DNA of 64,000 nucleotides from Eulemur rufifrons. Lineage: Eukaryota > Chordata > Mammalia > Primates > Lemuridae. Below are positions 22,681 through 33,689 of this stretch, in pieces. Position numbers and translations under genes: made by a program. The notes beneath the pieces are model-generated. The model searched no databases. It was given only the letters and a program-made list of their open reading frames with translations, and was not told the origin of the DNA. The DNA lies in contig NC_091006.1 of NCBI RefSeq assembly GCF_041146395.1, forward strand, positions 2,610,001-2,674,000, read 5' to 3'. Position 1 is the first letter of the stretch. Each line of letters begins with the position of its first letter.

Positions 22681-23090
22681 TGGAGATGGGGTTCAATAAC
22701 CCAAACATACGTTATTGAGTCCATAAATAATTTTAAAAGTTCAGTTTCAAACAAAACAGAATTTTTAAAACTTAAATGCAAATGCAATTAGTGCAACATT
22801 TCACATTCTTTAGTGATTCCATCGTTACGTATTCAAAGGAGAAGGAGAAAGCTGGAAGCCCCACCCATCCATACTGCCTGGCTCCAAGCTGAGACAGGAA
22901 CATGGCTGCCTTTGAGAGAAACTGGGGACTGCCTGTCCCCCTCAGCCAAGGGCTCCCCACGGACTGTGATTCACCCTCTGGGACAGTCGGCAGGTGCGGG
23001 CACAAACCCAGCACCCTGCAGATCCTAGCTTCAGCCAGCACTTGCTAAACTGTGCACATTTGTCAGGGAGGGGTTGTCACCTTTACTAAG
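22681..23090. other. Spacer between duplication copies
   Basis: Mixed-composition sequence, more GC-rich from 22850. No repeat or gene recognised. Confidence 0.4.
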
Positions 23091-23300
23091 CTTAATAGAA
23101 ACTGTTAATCTTATATGTAAAGGTAATAATTTGTCATAAATAATTGTTCATTATCTGGGCATTTGCTTGTCTTAGAGTTTAGCGGTATGCAATAAAGCAG
23201 TGCAATTTTGAGTAATTTGATTGTAAGACTGCCGGGGAAACATGGCGGGCTGTAATGAGCCAAGGGAGGGTCCTGTGGGCCAGAGACTGCGCAGAACCAG
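23091..23300 (+). repeat. Local duplication, copy B
   Basis: Direct-orientation partner of copy A. Differences are scattered substitutions and 1-5 base indels. The 3' half of B is more GC-rich ('gccggggaaacatggcgggc' where A has 'gctgggaaaatactgtatgt'), so the copies have diverged unequally. Confidence 0.85.
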
Positions 23301-24640
23301 AACGCTGGCTCCAGCACTTGCAAAGCCCAGGTCCTCTCAGCGATAACGTGGGGGTCTTTAAATATTCACTCAAAGACAGAGTGAGCCAGTTTCCCTTTCT
23401 TACGTTGCCACTAGAGAAAACCTCCCTTGGAGGAAAAGAGGCCTGACTGAACTGAGCCTCAGTCCCTAGTGATGCTGAGGTGGCCCCGGGGCAGCTCAGG
23501 CCCTACCTGGCAGGTGCTGGGGGTGCAGGTGCAGAGGAAGGTCTTGGCTAACACCCCACAAGACCCACCTGCTGACTGGTTGGCACCAAAAGCTCACCTG
23601 TCTGCCTGAGAGAAGCAGTGTGGGAGGGCTCCCTTCCTCCAAAATGCCCACAACACACTTGGCAGAGCAGCAACCACATCCTGTCACATCCCTGAAGGCA
23701 CAGAGAGCTGGAGCCATCCCACCCAAGATGAGGCTGTGTGTCAGGGGAAAAGGACTAAGGGCTTTGTCTTCATGGAATCCCAAAGGCAAGAAGACCCACT
23801 TCAGGAAAATCTCCCCCAGCCAAGTACGGAAGGGAGGGAGGAGAGAAGGGAGGCAGGATGGAAGGGGGAGGAGGGAGGCAGGGAGTGAGGGGAATCCTGG
23901 ATCCATTATAACCACAAAGGACTCTTCCTAATGTAGAGAATATCAGCACCCCCGACAAAAACACACACATATGCACACACTGACACGCACCCACCCAGTG
24001 ATACAAAAATATCCACATCAAAGTGCACCAGCAGTGCATTGGTATTGGTAGTTCCTCTGGTTTTAACACCTGCTTCTACTATGCTGCTGGTATTATGTAC
24101 ACCTGGTAGAGTGGGTCTCACTTTGCCTCTTTACACACAGCTCCACGGACAGCCCCCAGTCCCACCCGAGTGTAAGCCCCTGGTACCCTCTCTGCCTAGG
24201 CTGGGCATGGCAAAGTCCACAGTCTGGGAGACGGCTGTTCATCAGGACACCAGAGCACTTCAGTTCATGGAGGAAGTTCCTGCCTAGGGGCTGGGCTTCA
24301 GGCAGAGCTGGTTCCAGGTTCCCAGGAGCAAGTTTCCGTGAGCCTGAGGCCCGAAGTGTCTGAAAACACAACAGGGCTCACTGTCCTCCCCTCCATCACA
24401 GCAAGCACCTCCCATCCATCACCCTGAGAGAGGGGCCCTGCTTTTAGCAAGGTTGGAAAGGGGCAGAAATTCCCCCATCTCCTGCCCTCCTCTAAGAGAC
24501 ATCATCTGCAGCAAAGCCCTCCACCCTCAGGTGTGCCTTCCCGTCCTGGATAGGAGTCAACAGGTCTCAGGATGCAGCCAGAGTCGCAGGGGGAACGGCC
24601 TCGTCCACACTCCCACCCCCACATGATGACCTTGGGGACT
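23301..24640. other. Unique sequence with a purine tract (23826-23890) and CA-rich patch (23955-24000)
   Basis: 'gaagggagggaggagagaag' and its continuation form a G/A-only tract of about 60 bases. The CA patch is imperfect. Nothing else recognised; frames up to 139 codons are unsupported. Confidence 0.45.
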
Positions 24641-24644
24641 TCCT

Positions 24645-25290
24645 AAGGGTCATGAGGGCGGGCAGAGCCCCGCCCCCCCCACCCCCGCTGACTAAGGGGA
24701 AAAATTTCAGGCACATCCCTGGATTCTCCAGACACACCGATGGAGACTCCTGGGACGGGGGGGCCGCACAGCACGGAACTGGCGCCCTGACACCCGCAAG
24801 AGGACGCGTGTGCCCCACAGAGGGGCACCTGCGCTCCTCCGAACTCAAGGGAAAGGAAGAGGAGTCTGGGAAATTCTGCATCTCGGGGCACCTGCCACAA
24901 AAGCCCACGCTGAGCCGTCCCGGGCTACAGAAGCGCCTCCTCCCTGCCCCCAAAGGCGCGCGGAGCGACCGAGCCCCGGCGGCGTCGGGGCAACCGCGGA
25001 AACCGCGCGGCCAGATGAAACTCATACGTTCTCCCATGAACAATTGTTTTCATTTCCCTCCCATGCCACGAGATATTACAAGTGGAAAGCAAAACACAAG
25101 TAAATATGTTCATTCCGCTCCTGCGATCAGTGATAAACGAGAGGCTGCGGCGGCTGACAAAGGTCAGCGGGCCGCGCGCGGGTCTGCGAGCGCACACTGC
25201 CACCCTCCGGCCGCGCGCGGGACTGCACCGCCGCCCGCCCGCAAGCCCCGCCGCAGACTCGCCTCCCGCAGACGTGGACTTGCTCCTGTG
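24645..25290. promoter_or_regulatory. Orphan CpG island
   Basis: Dense CpG sites, strongest at 24950-25020 ('aaaggcgcgcggagcgaccg') and 25140-25275 ('agcgggccgcgcgcgggtct', 'ccggccgcgcgcgggactgc'), in a window that is otherwise CpG-depleted, so the region is probably unmethylated in the germ line. An AT-rich core at about 25018-25112 ('acaattgttttcatttccc', 'cacaagtaaatatgttc') sits between the two GC peaks. No TATA box or first exon is apparent. It could be a promoter of a noncoding transcript, an alternative promoter, or an enhancer island. A 231-codon frame across it is a GC artefact. Confidence 0.6.
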
Positions 25291-25309
25291 AGCACACCAA
25301 CACGTGCAA

Positions 25310-25800
25310 AGGGCAGAAAAATCAGAAAGTCCCAAAACCCAAGGTGAAAAATAACCATCATCTATAACAACCTCTCTCGCAAAAACAACCACTCTGATTA
25401 ACATTTTAGCATAGTCTTCTCCAGTCTTCTACGTACATTCCACGATGGGTACGTGCATTCTGTGACGTATTCTGTGTACATACAAAGCTGTTGACGCAAT
25501 GTTAAATCCCGATTTGCTATATAACGTTCACATTAGTTTCCATAAATATCTCACAAAATCTTTTTAAGGGCTGCATAATATTTCAAATTGTGACTACCAA
25601 AAGTTATTTAACAGTCCCCCAATTATTGTTATTTTAAAGTGTTTCTAATGGTTTAATCATTATAGATAATGCAATAACTAAAACCTTTATTCAAAAACCT
25701 TTGTGCTCATTGTTAAGACATATCCCTAAAGGTAGAATTATGAATTGAACAGGAATTAACATTTTTAAACCTCTTAATGATGTATAATGTGTAATACCTA
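25310..25800 (-). repeat. Ancient L1 (L1M) fragment, antisense
   Basis: 'aacaaccactctgattaaca' with 'ttttagcatagtcttctcca', then 'ggctgcataatatttcaaat' and 'tcattgttaagacatatccc' with 'taaaggtagaattatgaatt' follow the antisense 3' region of old L1s. Highly diverged. Confidence 0.6.
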
Positions 25801-25859
25801 TATGAACAATATTATAAGGAATAATGGGTGAACATAAAATAGTGCTCAAATGAATAATG

Positions 25860-27270
25860 AAAGTGATACACTGAATCCTGGACAGGAAGGCTCATATTGT
25901 CAACATACCAATCCTCACTCACCTAATCTTTAATGCAAGTTCAATTAAAATTCCATCAAAACTTTTTTATATTTTGTCACATTGATTCCAAATTTCCTTT
26001 GAAAGGATAAATAAAAATCTCCAAAAAACATCTTTTTGTAAAAAAGAAAAAAGAGAGGGAGGATACTTGCTCAACCAGATATTAAAATATATTGCAGAAA
26101 GCTACAGTAATTAAAGCAGCCAAGCACAAAATAGTGCAGAAACTAACATATTAATAAACCAAATATATTAATACATAAAATTTATATTTTAACATAAAGG
26201 CATTTTATATAAATGGGGAAAGAATGGCTACTCAATAAATATACAGGTACAATCTACCATCAGAAAACAAATGGAATTAGTGCCCCCACCTCACATCACA
26301 TATTAAAACAAATCCTATATGAATTAAAGATTTAAATTTTTAAGTGAAACTATAAAAGTACTATTTACCTAAATTGTAATAGAGAAGCTCTCTAAGTGCA
26401 ATTCCAAAAGCAGAAACAGAAAGTTTAAAATAGCTAGTATTGAATTGTTCAGATTTAAAAATTCATATGTGAAAAATACAATTTTAAAATTAAAAGATAA
26501 ACCAAAATGAGGAAAACATATTTTTGACATTAACAGAAAGAAGATTAATACCACTAATGCATAAAGCTTTCTTACAAATAAATAATAGACTAATACTTCA
26601 ATTTTTAAAAAATGAATTGAGGACATGAATAGCATACAAAAGAATAACTACAAATGATAAATAAACCTATAAAGATGTTCAAACTTGGTAATCGGGCATG
26701 CAAATTAAAACAAAAAAGAGAAATCATTTTTGTCCCTATATTGGTAAAGACAAAAACAGTAACAATACATAGTGTTGTCAAGGAGCACAGAAATAAACCC
26801 TTTCAACATCTCTGCTGATAGAGAAATTCAATAACCTTTATAATGGGTCACTTGGCAATATTATCAAAATCCTTAAAAATACATGACTCAAATATTCTCC
26901 TTCCAAATGGATCACAGCTATGTATAAAGATTCAGTTGCCAGTTTGTTCATGGCTATTGAAAACAAATCAAATGTCCAGCAATAGACAGGAAGATTTTAT
27001 ATAATTATATATATAAAGTATCATAACATAGATAATACAACAGAGTCCTTAATATTAATGTTGTAGAAATGTACTTAACATTTAAGGATTTTTCACAACA
27101 TACTGTTCTGTAACAAAAAGCAAGTTACAAACAATTTAATCATGTTCCTACACACATAGAAGAAAAAGACAATAAGGTATTTCTCTAAACAAAAATGGTG
27201 GGTGAGATTATGAGTAATTTTTAATATTCTTTCTGCTAATTAGTGTTCTCTAAATTTCTACATTTAACCA
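25860..27270 (+). mobile_element. Old L1M 3' half, plus strand
   Basis: Landmarks in order: 'agttcaattaaaattccatc', 'cttgctcaaccagatattaa', 'aagctacagtaattaaagca', 'gcatgcaaattaaaacaaaa', 'gttcatggctattgaaaaca' with 'aatcaaatgtccagcaatag', and a 3' part with 'gtgggtgagattatgagtaa'. These match L1 ORF2 from the RT C-terminus to the 3' UTR. Decayed by many stops and indels. Confidence 0.8.
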
Positions 27271-27359
27271 TTTCTTACCGATTGTTAATTAGAAAAATAG
27301 TTTTTAGTGGTCTTCTAAAAACATCGTGCCAATTTACATTTCAACCAGCGGTGCTAGAG

Positions 27360-28060
27360 AGTTTGTTTCATTCATTCATTTATTCATCAAATACTCTCAG
27401 AACACACACTCCGAGAAAGGCACGTTCTGGAAGCCTGGCAACAGCTGTAAACAAGACCAAGCCCTGCCCTCACGGAGCAGCCCGCATGTTCCAGGGTGAG
27501 GGAGACAGACAAGGAACAAACCAAAACAGCAGCGCTGGGGTGATGTTCTGACAGCAGCCATGGGGAAGAGCAGGGTGAGAGGATATTAGGGAGCCAGGGA
27601 AGGGAGCTATCTTAAGAGGGGTCCACGGAGGGCCACTCTGAGAAGGTGACAGCAAGAGGACCTGAGTGAAGTGAGGAGCGAGTCACCCACAGATCTGGGA
27701 CAAGCAAGGTTGAAGGTCCGAGGAGGAGATGAGCTCAGTGTGTGTAAGGCACAGCAAGGAGGCCTGTGTGGCTGGAAGGGAGAAAGCAAAGGAGAGATGA
27801 CAGGAGGTGAGATCAGAGACATCAGGGAGGGCATGGGTGGCAAGATCCTGGAGAACCTTCTGGGAAGGAGTTTGGATTTTCTTCTGGGTGTGATGGGAGC
27901 CATTGGAGGATTTTGTGCAGGACAGCGATGTGATCCAATTTCGTTTTCCCAGCATACCACTAGCTCTGGGTTCAGAATGGGGCGCAGTGGACAAGGACAA
28001 GTGCAAGGATACCAGCCAGGAAGTCATTACACGTGTACCTGGACTGGAGTGGCCTGGCTT
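27360..28060 (+). repeat. Ancient interspersed repeat ('ttcattcattcatttattca' family)
   Basis: From 'ttcattcattcatttattc' through 'aagccctgccctcacggagc', 'gccactctgagaaggtgaca', 'gtgtggctggaagggagaaa', 'tttggattttcttctgggtg' and 'tgggagccattggaggattt' with 'tgtgcaggacagcgatgtga', it follows a long old repeat common in mammals. I do not recall its Repbase name with certainty. Frames on both strands up to 156 codons are internal to it. Confidence 0.65.
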
Positions 28061-29000
28061 GGGGGAACCTGGCAGCATCGGCCATTCACACTTGGCAATT
28101 TAGTGAGCACCCACAGGGGCATTGTGACGTTGGAATCTTGACATATTTCTTCTCTGAGCCCCTGGTCCATGAGGATGCTCTGACAGCTCATCCCCCAGGA
28201 AATCTAGATGTTCCTCAAAATAGAGAACCAGGATAAGGGTGATGGCCACAGGACACATCATCCTCCATCTTCCCCAGCCCAGAAATCATCTTATAAATTG
28301 CACTTGAGTCCAACCAAAACAGTGGACAGCTATTGGCTAAACAAACAAAGGAGAATATCCTATCAAATCATAATCCTTGTCTACACATGCAAGAGTTTTC
28401 ATGTCTACCACCACGTGTGACAGCACAGAAGTCACACTCTTCCCAAAATGCCCCATGTTATAAAAGGAAGCACAAAATATATGTGATGTTATACATTTTT
28501 TTCAGGGTTTAGAGATTACTAATAGATTTCCAAGAATTATTTCATCCTGGGTTCTAATGTAAGCCCATTGTATTTACATGGTAAGAAAATTATGTCTTTC
28601 CTACTAAATCATTTTAAAATCATTATCCCTTGTAACATAAAAATTAATCCAACTTTTTTCTTAAAATTATACTTGTCAAATTGAGGTGCCTGTCACAGAC
28701 CCACACATCTTATACCCCGGCAATTACACTCGGTCTCCACCTCTCTGGGCTCCGTATTCCCATTTCTCCAAAGATCGTTGTCTGCCCTAAAACCATCACC
28801 TCTTTGGGGGAGGCTGCTTCTTTTTAGCCAGAAAAACCCCTTGAGTTGCTAGAGGATGGTGGAACTGTGGCTGAGCCCCAGGGACACAGTCTGGGTGAGT
28901 ACTGTGCCTTCCAGGGACTCAGACACTGGGGTCATATGTGTCCAAGATGAGTCTTTGACTTGCAACATCCTTGCCCAAATCTGGGTCTGGCTGTTCTGTA
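28061..29000. other. Unique sequence, nothing recognised
   Basis: No repeat or exon identified before the mariner insertion at 29005. Confidence 0.45.
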
Positions 29001-29004
29001 GATA

Positions 29005-30281
29005 TTAGTTCATTAAATATGAAATGTCCGATTTCCAATCAAAAGTTTATTAGCTCTCAAACAAGAAGCAGTACAATTAATCAAAGTATCCGCCTAAACC
29101 ATCGACACAGCTTGGCCATCAGTACAGTACCTTGTTTATGCCAGCAGCAAAGAAGCCTGGAGAGTGAGTGGCAATGAAATCACAAAAGGTGTTTTCCATA
29201 GCTTGTTGAGAACTGAATATTTTTCCTTGCAAGAAGTGGTCCAAAGCCTAGAATAAGTGGTAGTCAGTTGGTGCGAGGTCTGGTGAATACAGTGGATGAC
29301 AGAGAGTCTCCAAGTCCAGCTTCTGTAGTTTGAGCAGCGTTGTTCATAGGACATGTGGTTGAGCTTTGTCTTGCAAGAGGATTGGCCTGTCTCTATTGAC
29401 CAATCTTGGCTGCTTAATCACAAGCATCCTCATCATTTTGTCCAAGTGGTTGCAGTAGATGTCTGCTGTCATTGATTGACCAGGTTTCATGAAGATATAG
29501 GGGATAATACCAGCATTGGACCACCCAACAGACACCATTAGCTTTTTTTGATGAATATTCAGTTTGGGACTGTTTCAGCACTTCATCTTTATCCATCCAT
29601 TGTGTCAAATGCTTGCGATTGTCAAAAAGAATCCATTTTTTCATCACACATAACAATGCAGTGTAGAAATGGTTCGCCTTTATGTCGTGACAGTAAAGAA
29701 AGACAAGCTTCGAGATGATTTCTCTGCTGATGCGCGTTTAATTCATGCGGAACCCATCTATCCAGCTTCTTTACCTTGCTGATTTGTTTCACATGGTCCA
29801 ATGTTGTTGGAATAGTAATGTCAACCCTTGGCTGCTAATTCACGTGTAGGTCGAGATGGATTTGCTTCCAGTACAGGTTTCAGGTCATCATTATCCACTT
29901 TGGTCTCAGGTCACCCATATGGCTCATTTTCAAGATTAAAATCACTGGAAGGGAACTTCTCAAACCATCAATGTACTGTGTGTTCATTAGCCACATCCTT
30001 CCCAAACACTTTGTTGATATTTTGAGCTGCCAGTGCTGCATTGGTTCCACGACGGAACTCATAATGGAAAATAACACAAATTTTTGACTTATCCATGGTT
30101 TCACAAAAATGCTCTAAAAAACCTTGAAAGATAATCACAAACCAAAATATGCATTTGAAAGACTGAGGATGTACCTTCACGATAAACATAAAACAAGAAG
30201 TGTCAAAGTGAAATGGCAAGAAATATCAACTGTCAAACTCAGTACTTCAGGAAATCAGACATTTCATACTTAATAACCTAA
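29005..30281 (-). mobile_element. Full-length mariner (Tc1/mariner) DNA transposon
   Basis: Length is 1277 bases, the usual size of an autonomous mariner. Terminal inverted repeats of about 32 bases: left 29005-29036 includes 'tatgaaatgtccgatttcc', right 30250-30281 on the opposite strand includes 'tatgaaatgtctgatttcc', with about four mismatches overall. Both ends abut TA (29003-29004 and 30282-30283), the mariner target duplication. The single transposase gene on the minus strand is broken (separate entry). The family is not one I can name; the protein is closest to the irritans/Hsmar2 type that I remember, but the inverted repeat differs from the MADE1/Hsmar1 repeat. Confidence 0.93.
29077..30096 (-). 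pseudogene. Mariner transposase pseudogene
   Basis: ATG at 30094-30096 opens a typical mariner N-terminus (helix-turn-helix region, 'FHYEFRRGTNAALAAQNIN'), and the stop at 29077-29079 follows '..GGYFD', giving about 340 codons, the family norm. Breaks: an in-frame TGA right after 'VANEHTVH' (near 29970), a one-base A-run insertion just after the first catalytic Asp context 'CDEK' (29643-29645), and a TGA after 'QPHVL'. Second (29368-29370, 'LQDKAQPH') and third (29263-29265, 'SPDLAPTD') Asp codons are in phase 35 codons apart, the D34D signature. The HDN-type motif is altered to QDK. It is inactive. Confidence 0.9.
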
Positions 30282-30283
30282 TA

Positions 30284-31230
30284 CTTGGAGGGCCATATGC
30301 TCAGAACAGGGTTCTTTTGTACAAGGAACTTGGGAGTTCAGCCTGTGTCCTAATGCCCAGGGGTACTACCAGGCTGAATAGATGCAAAGGCACCAGAGAA
30401 GGGGGTATCTGTGTGGATACAGGTATCTCAGACCCTAGGTCAGGGTCCTCTCAGTCACTGAATGGAAAATCCATCTGTCCCAAGTAAGGTATATGATAAG
30501 AAAAGAGCATCCCCAAAAGAGTATTCCAGGTACAGTGCTTACTGCAAAAGCTAACCCAGGACCCACTATGGCATGGAAAAGTCTCACAGGAAGTGACACC
30601 CAGAGTTGGGCAAGGACATCGTGGTATCAGCAATCTCTGACACCCTCAGATCCCCAAAGAATCACAGCTGGCCAAAAGCCACACCCAGCTCAGGACAGCA
30701 TCACCACACCAAGACGGCCACAACATAAAGTCCAAAGGTTCTTCCACCGACTGCTTCAACAAAGGCGCTTGGCTAAAGGAAGCCGTGACAACGCACATGG
30801 TCACATATGCGTACACGCACATCTGTGAGCATCCCTCCTCTGGCCTTGAACTCCCCTGCTCTTCCCTGGCAATCAGTACACCTGGCCCATGGCAGACACT
30901 AAACATAGAAGGGAACAGGGAAGAGGGAAAGGGATGTGTAGACACAATCCAACGGCTTCTTTCTCTACCAGTTTTGTATCCAGAAGGCAACATGGCATTT
31001 CTGAGTATAAAGCTCAGGTCCGATCACCAATTTCATACTGAGCATCAGCTGTGGGGGAGAAGAAGGACCTGCTCAGGATCTGGGTGGTTTTCACCTCCAT
31101 AGCAAATCACCTTCCAAAAGACATCCCCCAAGTTCTGCACACAGCAGAGGCAGAAGTGCCTGCCTTCAAAGGCAGCCTGCAGAGCAGGTGCCAGCAGGCT
31201 TGAAGTGGAGCCCTCGCTACCCACTTGGCA
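30284..31230. other. Unique sequence, nothing recognised
   Basis: No family or gene recognised; frames of 105-115 codons lack support. Confidence 0.45.
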
Positions 31231-31234
31231 GGCA

Positions 31235-31345
31235 GGTAAAGTTGGACACAACCAGGTCTCTGTTGCCCCATCTGTAAGATGATGCTAATTACCCAGGCTT
31301 GTCCCAAGACTCTAATGACATCATGAGCATGAATGCCCCTCATTA
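31235..31345 (+). repeat. MIR-like fragment
   Basis: 'gttgccccatctgtaagatg' followed by 'atgctaattacccaggcttg' resembles the MIR core 'tttcctcatctgtaaaatggggataat'. Short and diverged. Confidence 0.45.
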
Positions 31346-33000
31346 GCCAGGGGGCGAAAGCCATCATTATGCCATGTTTAAAGGAAGCAGTTTGCTACTG
31401 GCTAAAGCAGAGGAGGGAGAGTGGGAAGGAGCCAGAGCCTAATGCTCTTGGCCCATAGCCTATCAGCTTCACATCTGAGGCCAAAATCCTCGCTCTTGGC
31501 TCCTGCCCGCCTCATGGGGACCCAGAGCTGCCTGGTGGGCGAGACCCTTCTAAGTGGCAGGTGTCGGTAGCTCTGCAGAGCTAAGGAGCAGCTGCAGACA
31601 CTCAGCAACACTCCTGGAGGAAAGGGAGGGCTCATGGTTGGTGGGGCAGGAAAGACAGCCCCGTGCATGAGGGTCTGCGCTCTGAGTGACCTCCTTTCAC
31701 CCTGTGCAAGGACGTGGTGGGTGGAAAGTGGGCAGTGGGGCTGTCCTCAGTTTAAAAGCCTTCTCCAATGGCTCGGCTTTGGACTCCCCAAGGGGCCCAG
31801 GGGGGGCCTCTCGGTACGTGCTCCATCAGAGGGAAGGCATCGCTGCCGCCAGGCATGGAAATAGCGTCTCCAGCAAGATCTCCCCAACTCTCTCCCTACA
31901 AACAGTAAAGGGATGTCGGGTGATACACAATAGGAAACAGATACACACATTAAATAAGCAGAGATGATCTACTCATTTTTTTTGACCCCTACATTAGATT
32001 CCTAAGCAGCTGTCCCACTTCCACTCACCACACAAGGTTAGTGTGGGGTGTACTAGAGTGTGTACATCCACCAGGCTGCAACTCTAGGAATTATGAGTCA
32101 TGCTGCTCCCATCACTAGGGGAGGGCCCACAGGGATGAGACCCTGCACCAACAGCAAGCCCTGCCCATGCTAAAGGCAGAGCCCCCATAATGCCAAAGCC
32201 ACCTCCTGCACCCCACTGGTATGCTGGGGGTGCTGATCCGTCCTGAGGGTGCCTTCTCTGTCACCTTCATCACAGTCAGGCTCACCAAAGAGAGGTGACA
32301 CATTCTAAGCCAGGAACGCTCTCCCTCAAGCTATGTTTTAAGTGACCCCAGGATGAAAGGTGAAGTTGGAGATGGGCAGGTGTTCACCATCAGTCGAGAA
32401 AGAAGATGCAAACCGTACCCAGGAAACCCCAGAAGTGGCAAACGTGGAATCAAAGCCCTGCACTCTGTGTCCCCCACAGAGCCCTGGGGAGCTGAGCAGA
32501 GGCCTACGTGGCTGGGCAGGCAGGGGACATGTCCCGGGGGGAACAGGCCTTGAACTTTCAGTCTGTAGAACATACCTTTATGGAGCAGTGCTTTGGATTC
32601 AAGGGTGGCCCCAGAGGAATGTTCAATTAGAACCCCTGATATGGACCATGCCCGATGGCCTGAAGGAGGCAGCTTGACCTCTCCAAGTTGCCCCTTAGAG
32701 AAGAGCATAAGAACCCAGGAGCTGGACTTCGTTCCTCCCAGGAGACACCGTGGGGAGCACAGGCCCTGGGACTGGCCCCGAGTCCCTCCTGCAAGGCCAC
32801 AGGTGCTGCCTGGCACATTCTGCCTTGGCCTCTGAAAACCAGGCCAGCAGCGTGGGAAGAGGGACGTTGTGCTGCTCACAGGATATTGCAGATCGGAGGT
32901 GAAAGAGCATTTTGCTGGGAGGTAATCAGATACGTTAACTGCCCTGAAAGTTGGGGGGTCCACCCAGCCCCAATTCCACCCCGTTGAGCACCAAAAAACT
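31346..33000. other. Unique, GC-moderate sequence, nothing recognised
   Basis: A 210-codon minus frame at 32331-32963 is the longest on this strand of the window. It has no methionine context, domain or splice flank that supports a gene, and the plus strand is open for about 100 codons across the same bases. Confidence 0.45.
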
Positions 33001-33310
33001 CAATGATCAAGATAAATGCAATCTTTGTAAAAATCGAACTTAATACATTAAAAAAAAATCCACGATGAGCAAAATTTCAAAATTTTAAATCCAGACAGGC
33101 TCTGACCTTGCACAGCATGACCAGGCCGTTCCACACTCTCATAGCACCGAGTGCTTTGTCCTCCTTGCACTCAACACCGTTGTCATTAAATATTCATCGA
33201 GGTGACGGCTAGATTAGTTTCTGACCCCACAAGGGCGAGGGCAGCGTGCTTCACTAGTCTTCATGTGCCTGGCACCTGGCCCAGAGCTTGGCACATGCTA
33301 CAGAGGTGCC
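33001..33310 (+). repeat. L2-like remnant preceded by the motif shared with 3.2 kb
   Basis: 33067-33105 ('gagcaaaatttcaaaatttt' then 'aaatccagacagg') resembles 3227-3261. 33130-33305 ('ccacactctcatagcaccga', 'aagggcgagggcagcgtgct', 'catgtgcctggcacctggcc') follows the L2 3' UTR. Confidence 0.55.
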
Positions 33311-33689
33311 CGGGAAACACCCAAATGGGTGTCATGGATGGAAGATAACGCGGAAAGCCCCGCTGAGAGCTGTTCTCTGCCCAGACGCCACTGCAGGCTT
33401 TGCTCCTAGCCCTGGGGGACTCCCCACCAGACCTGGTCACTGCCACCCTACAAACCCCTCCCCTCCCACAGGGAGGAGCCAGACCTGGGTTCCAGTGATC
33501 CCTTTTCTGTCATTTGTGAAAAGACATATTAAGTGCAGGGCTGATGGGACGCAGTGGGGACGCACAACGATGGGGTGGCTCCTGAGACAATGTGTCACCA
33601 GCTTCCTCCTCAGCAGGAGCACCGCCAGGGGGGCCACGGGAGGGGCGTGTCCTGCCTTCTCAGGCGCTTGGGTGCCTGGGCTCCTGCCC

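Larger units (their letters stand above)
22001..22810. promoter_or_regulatory. AT-rich unique block, candidate conserved element with internal repeats
   Basis: About 800 bases of AT-rich sequence without recognisable LINE, SINE or DNA transposon. Homeodomain- and POU-like words are frequent ('taataatttgcaataaataa', 'ataattagctgcaagagg', 'atgcaataaag'). It contains copy A of a local duplication (22477-22680) and a weaker third copy (22363-22434). The composition suggests exapted regulatory DNA; this is inference. Confidence 0.4.

Noticed and set aside
22485..23323. Paired minus-strand frames in the duplicated unit with similar peptides ('SLTIKLFKIAFLYC' and 'SLTIKLLKIALLYC')
   Set aside because: The similarity follows directly from the DNA duplication. 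Indels between the copies are not multiples of three, so coding constraint is not indicated.
24652..25347. 231-codon frame through the CpG island
   Set aside because: GC-rich sequence rarely contains stop codons; the product is Arg/Pro/Ala-rich low-complexity without a domain, and a 159-codon frame lies on the opposite strand.
27671..28141. 156-codon frame and its 131-codon antisense partner
   Set aside because: Both lie inside an ancient interspersed repeat found across mammalian genomes.
32331..32963. 210-codon minus-strand frame
   Set aside because: No domain or splice flanks, and overlapping plus-strand frames of about 100 codons suggest base composition rather than coding.
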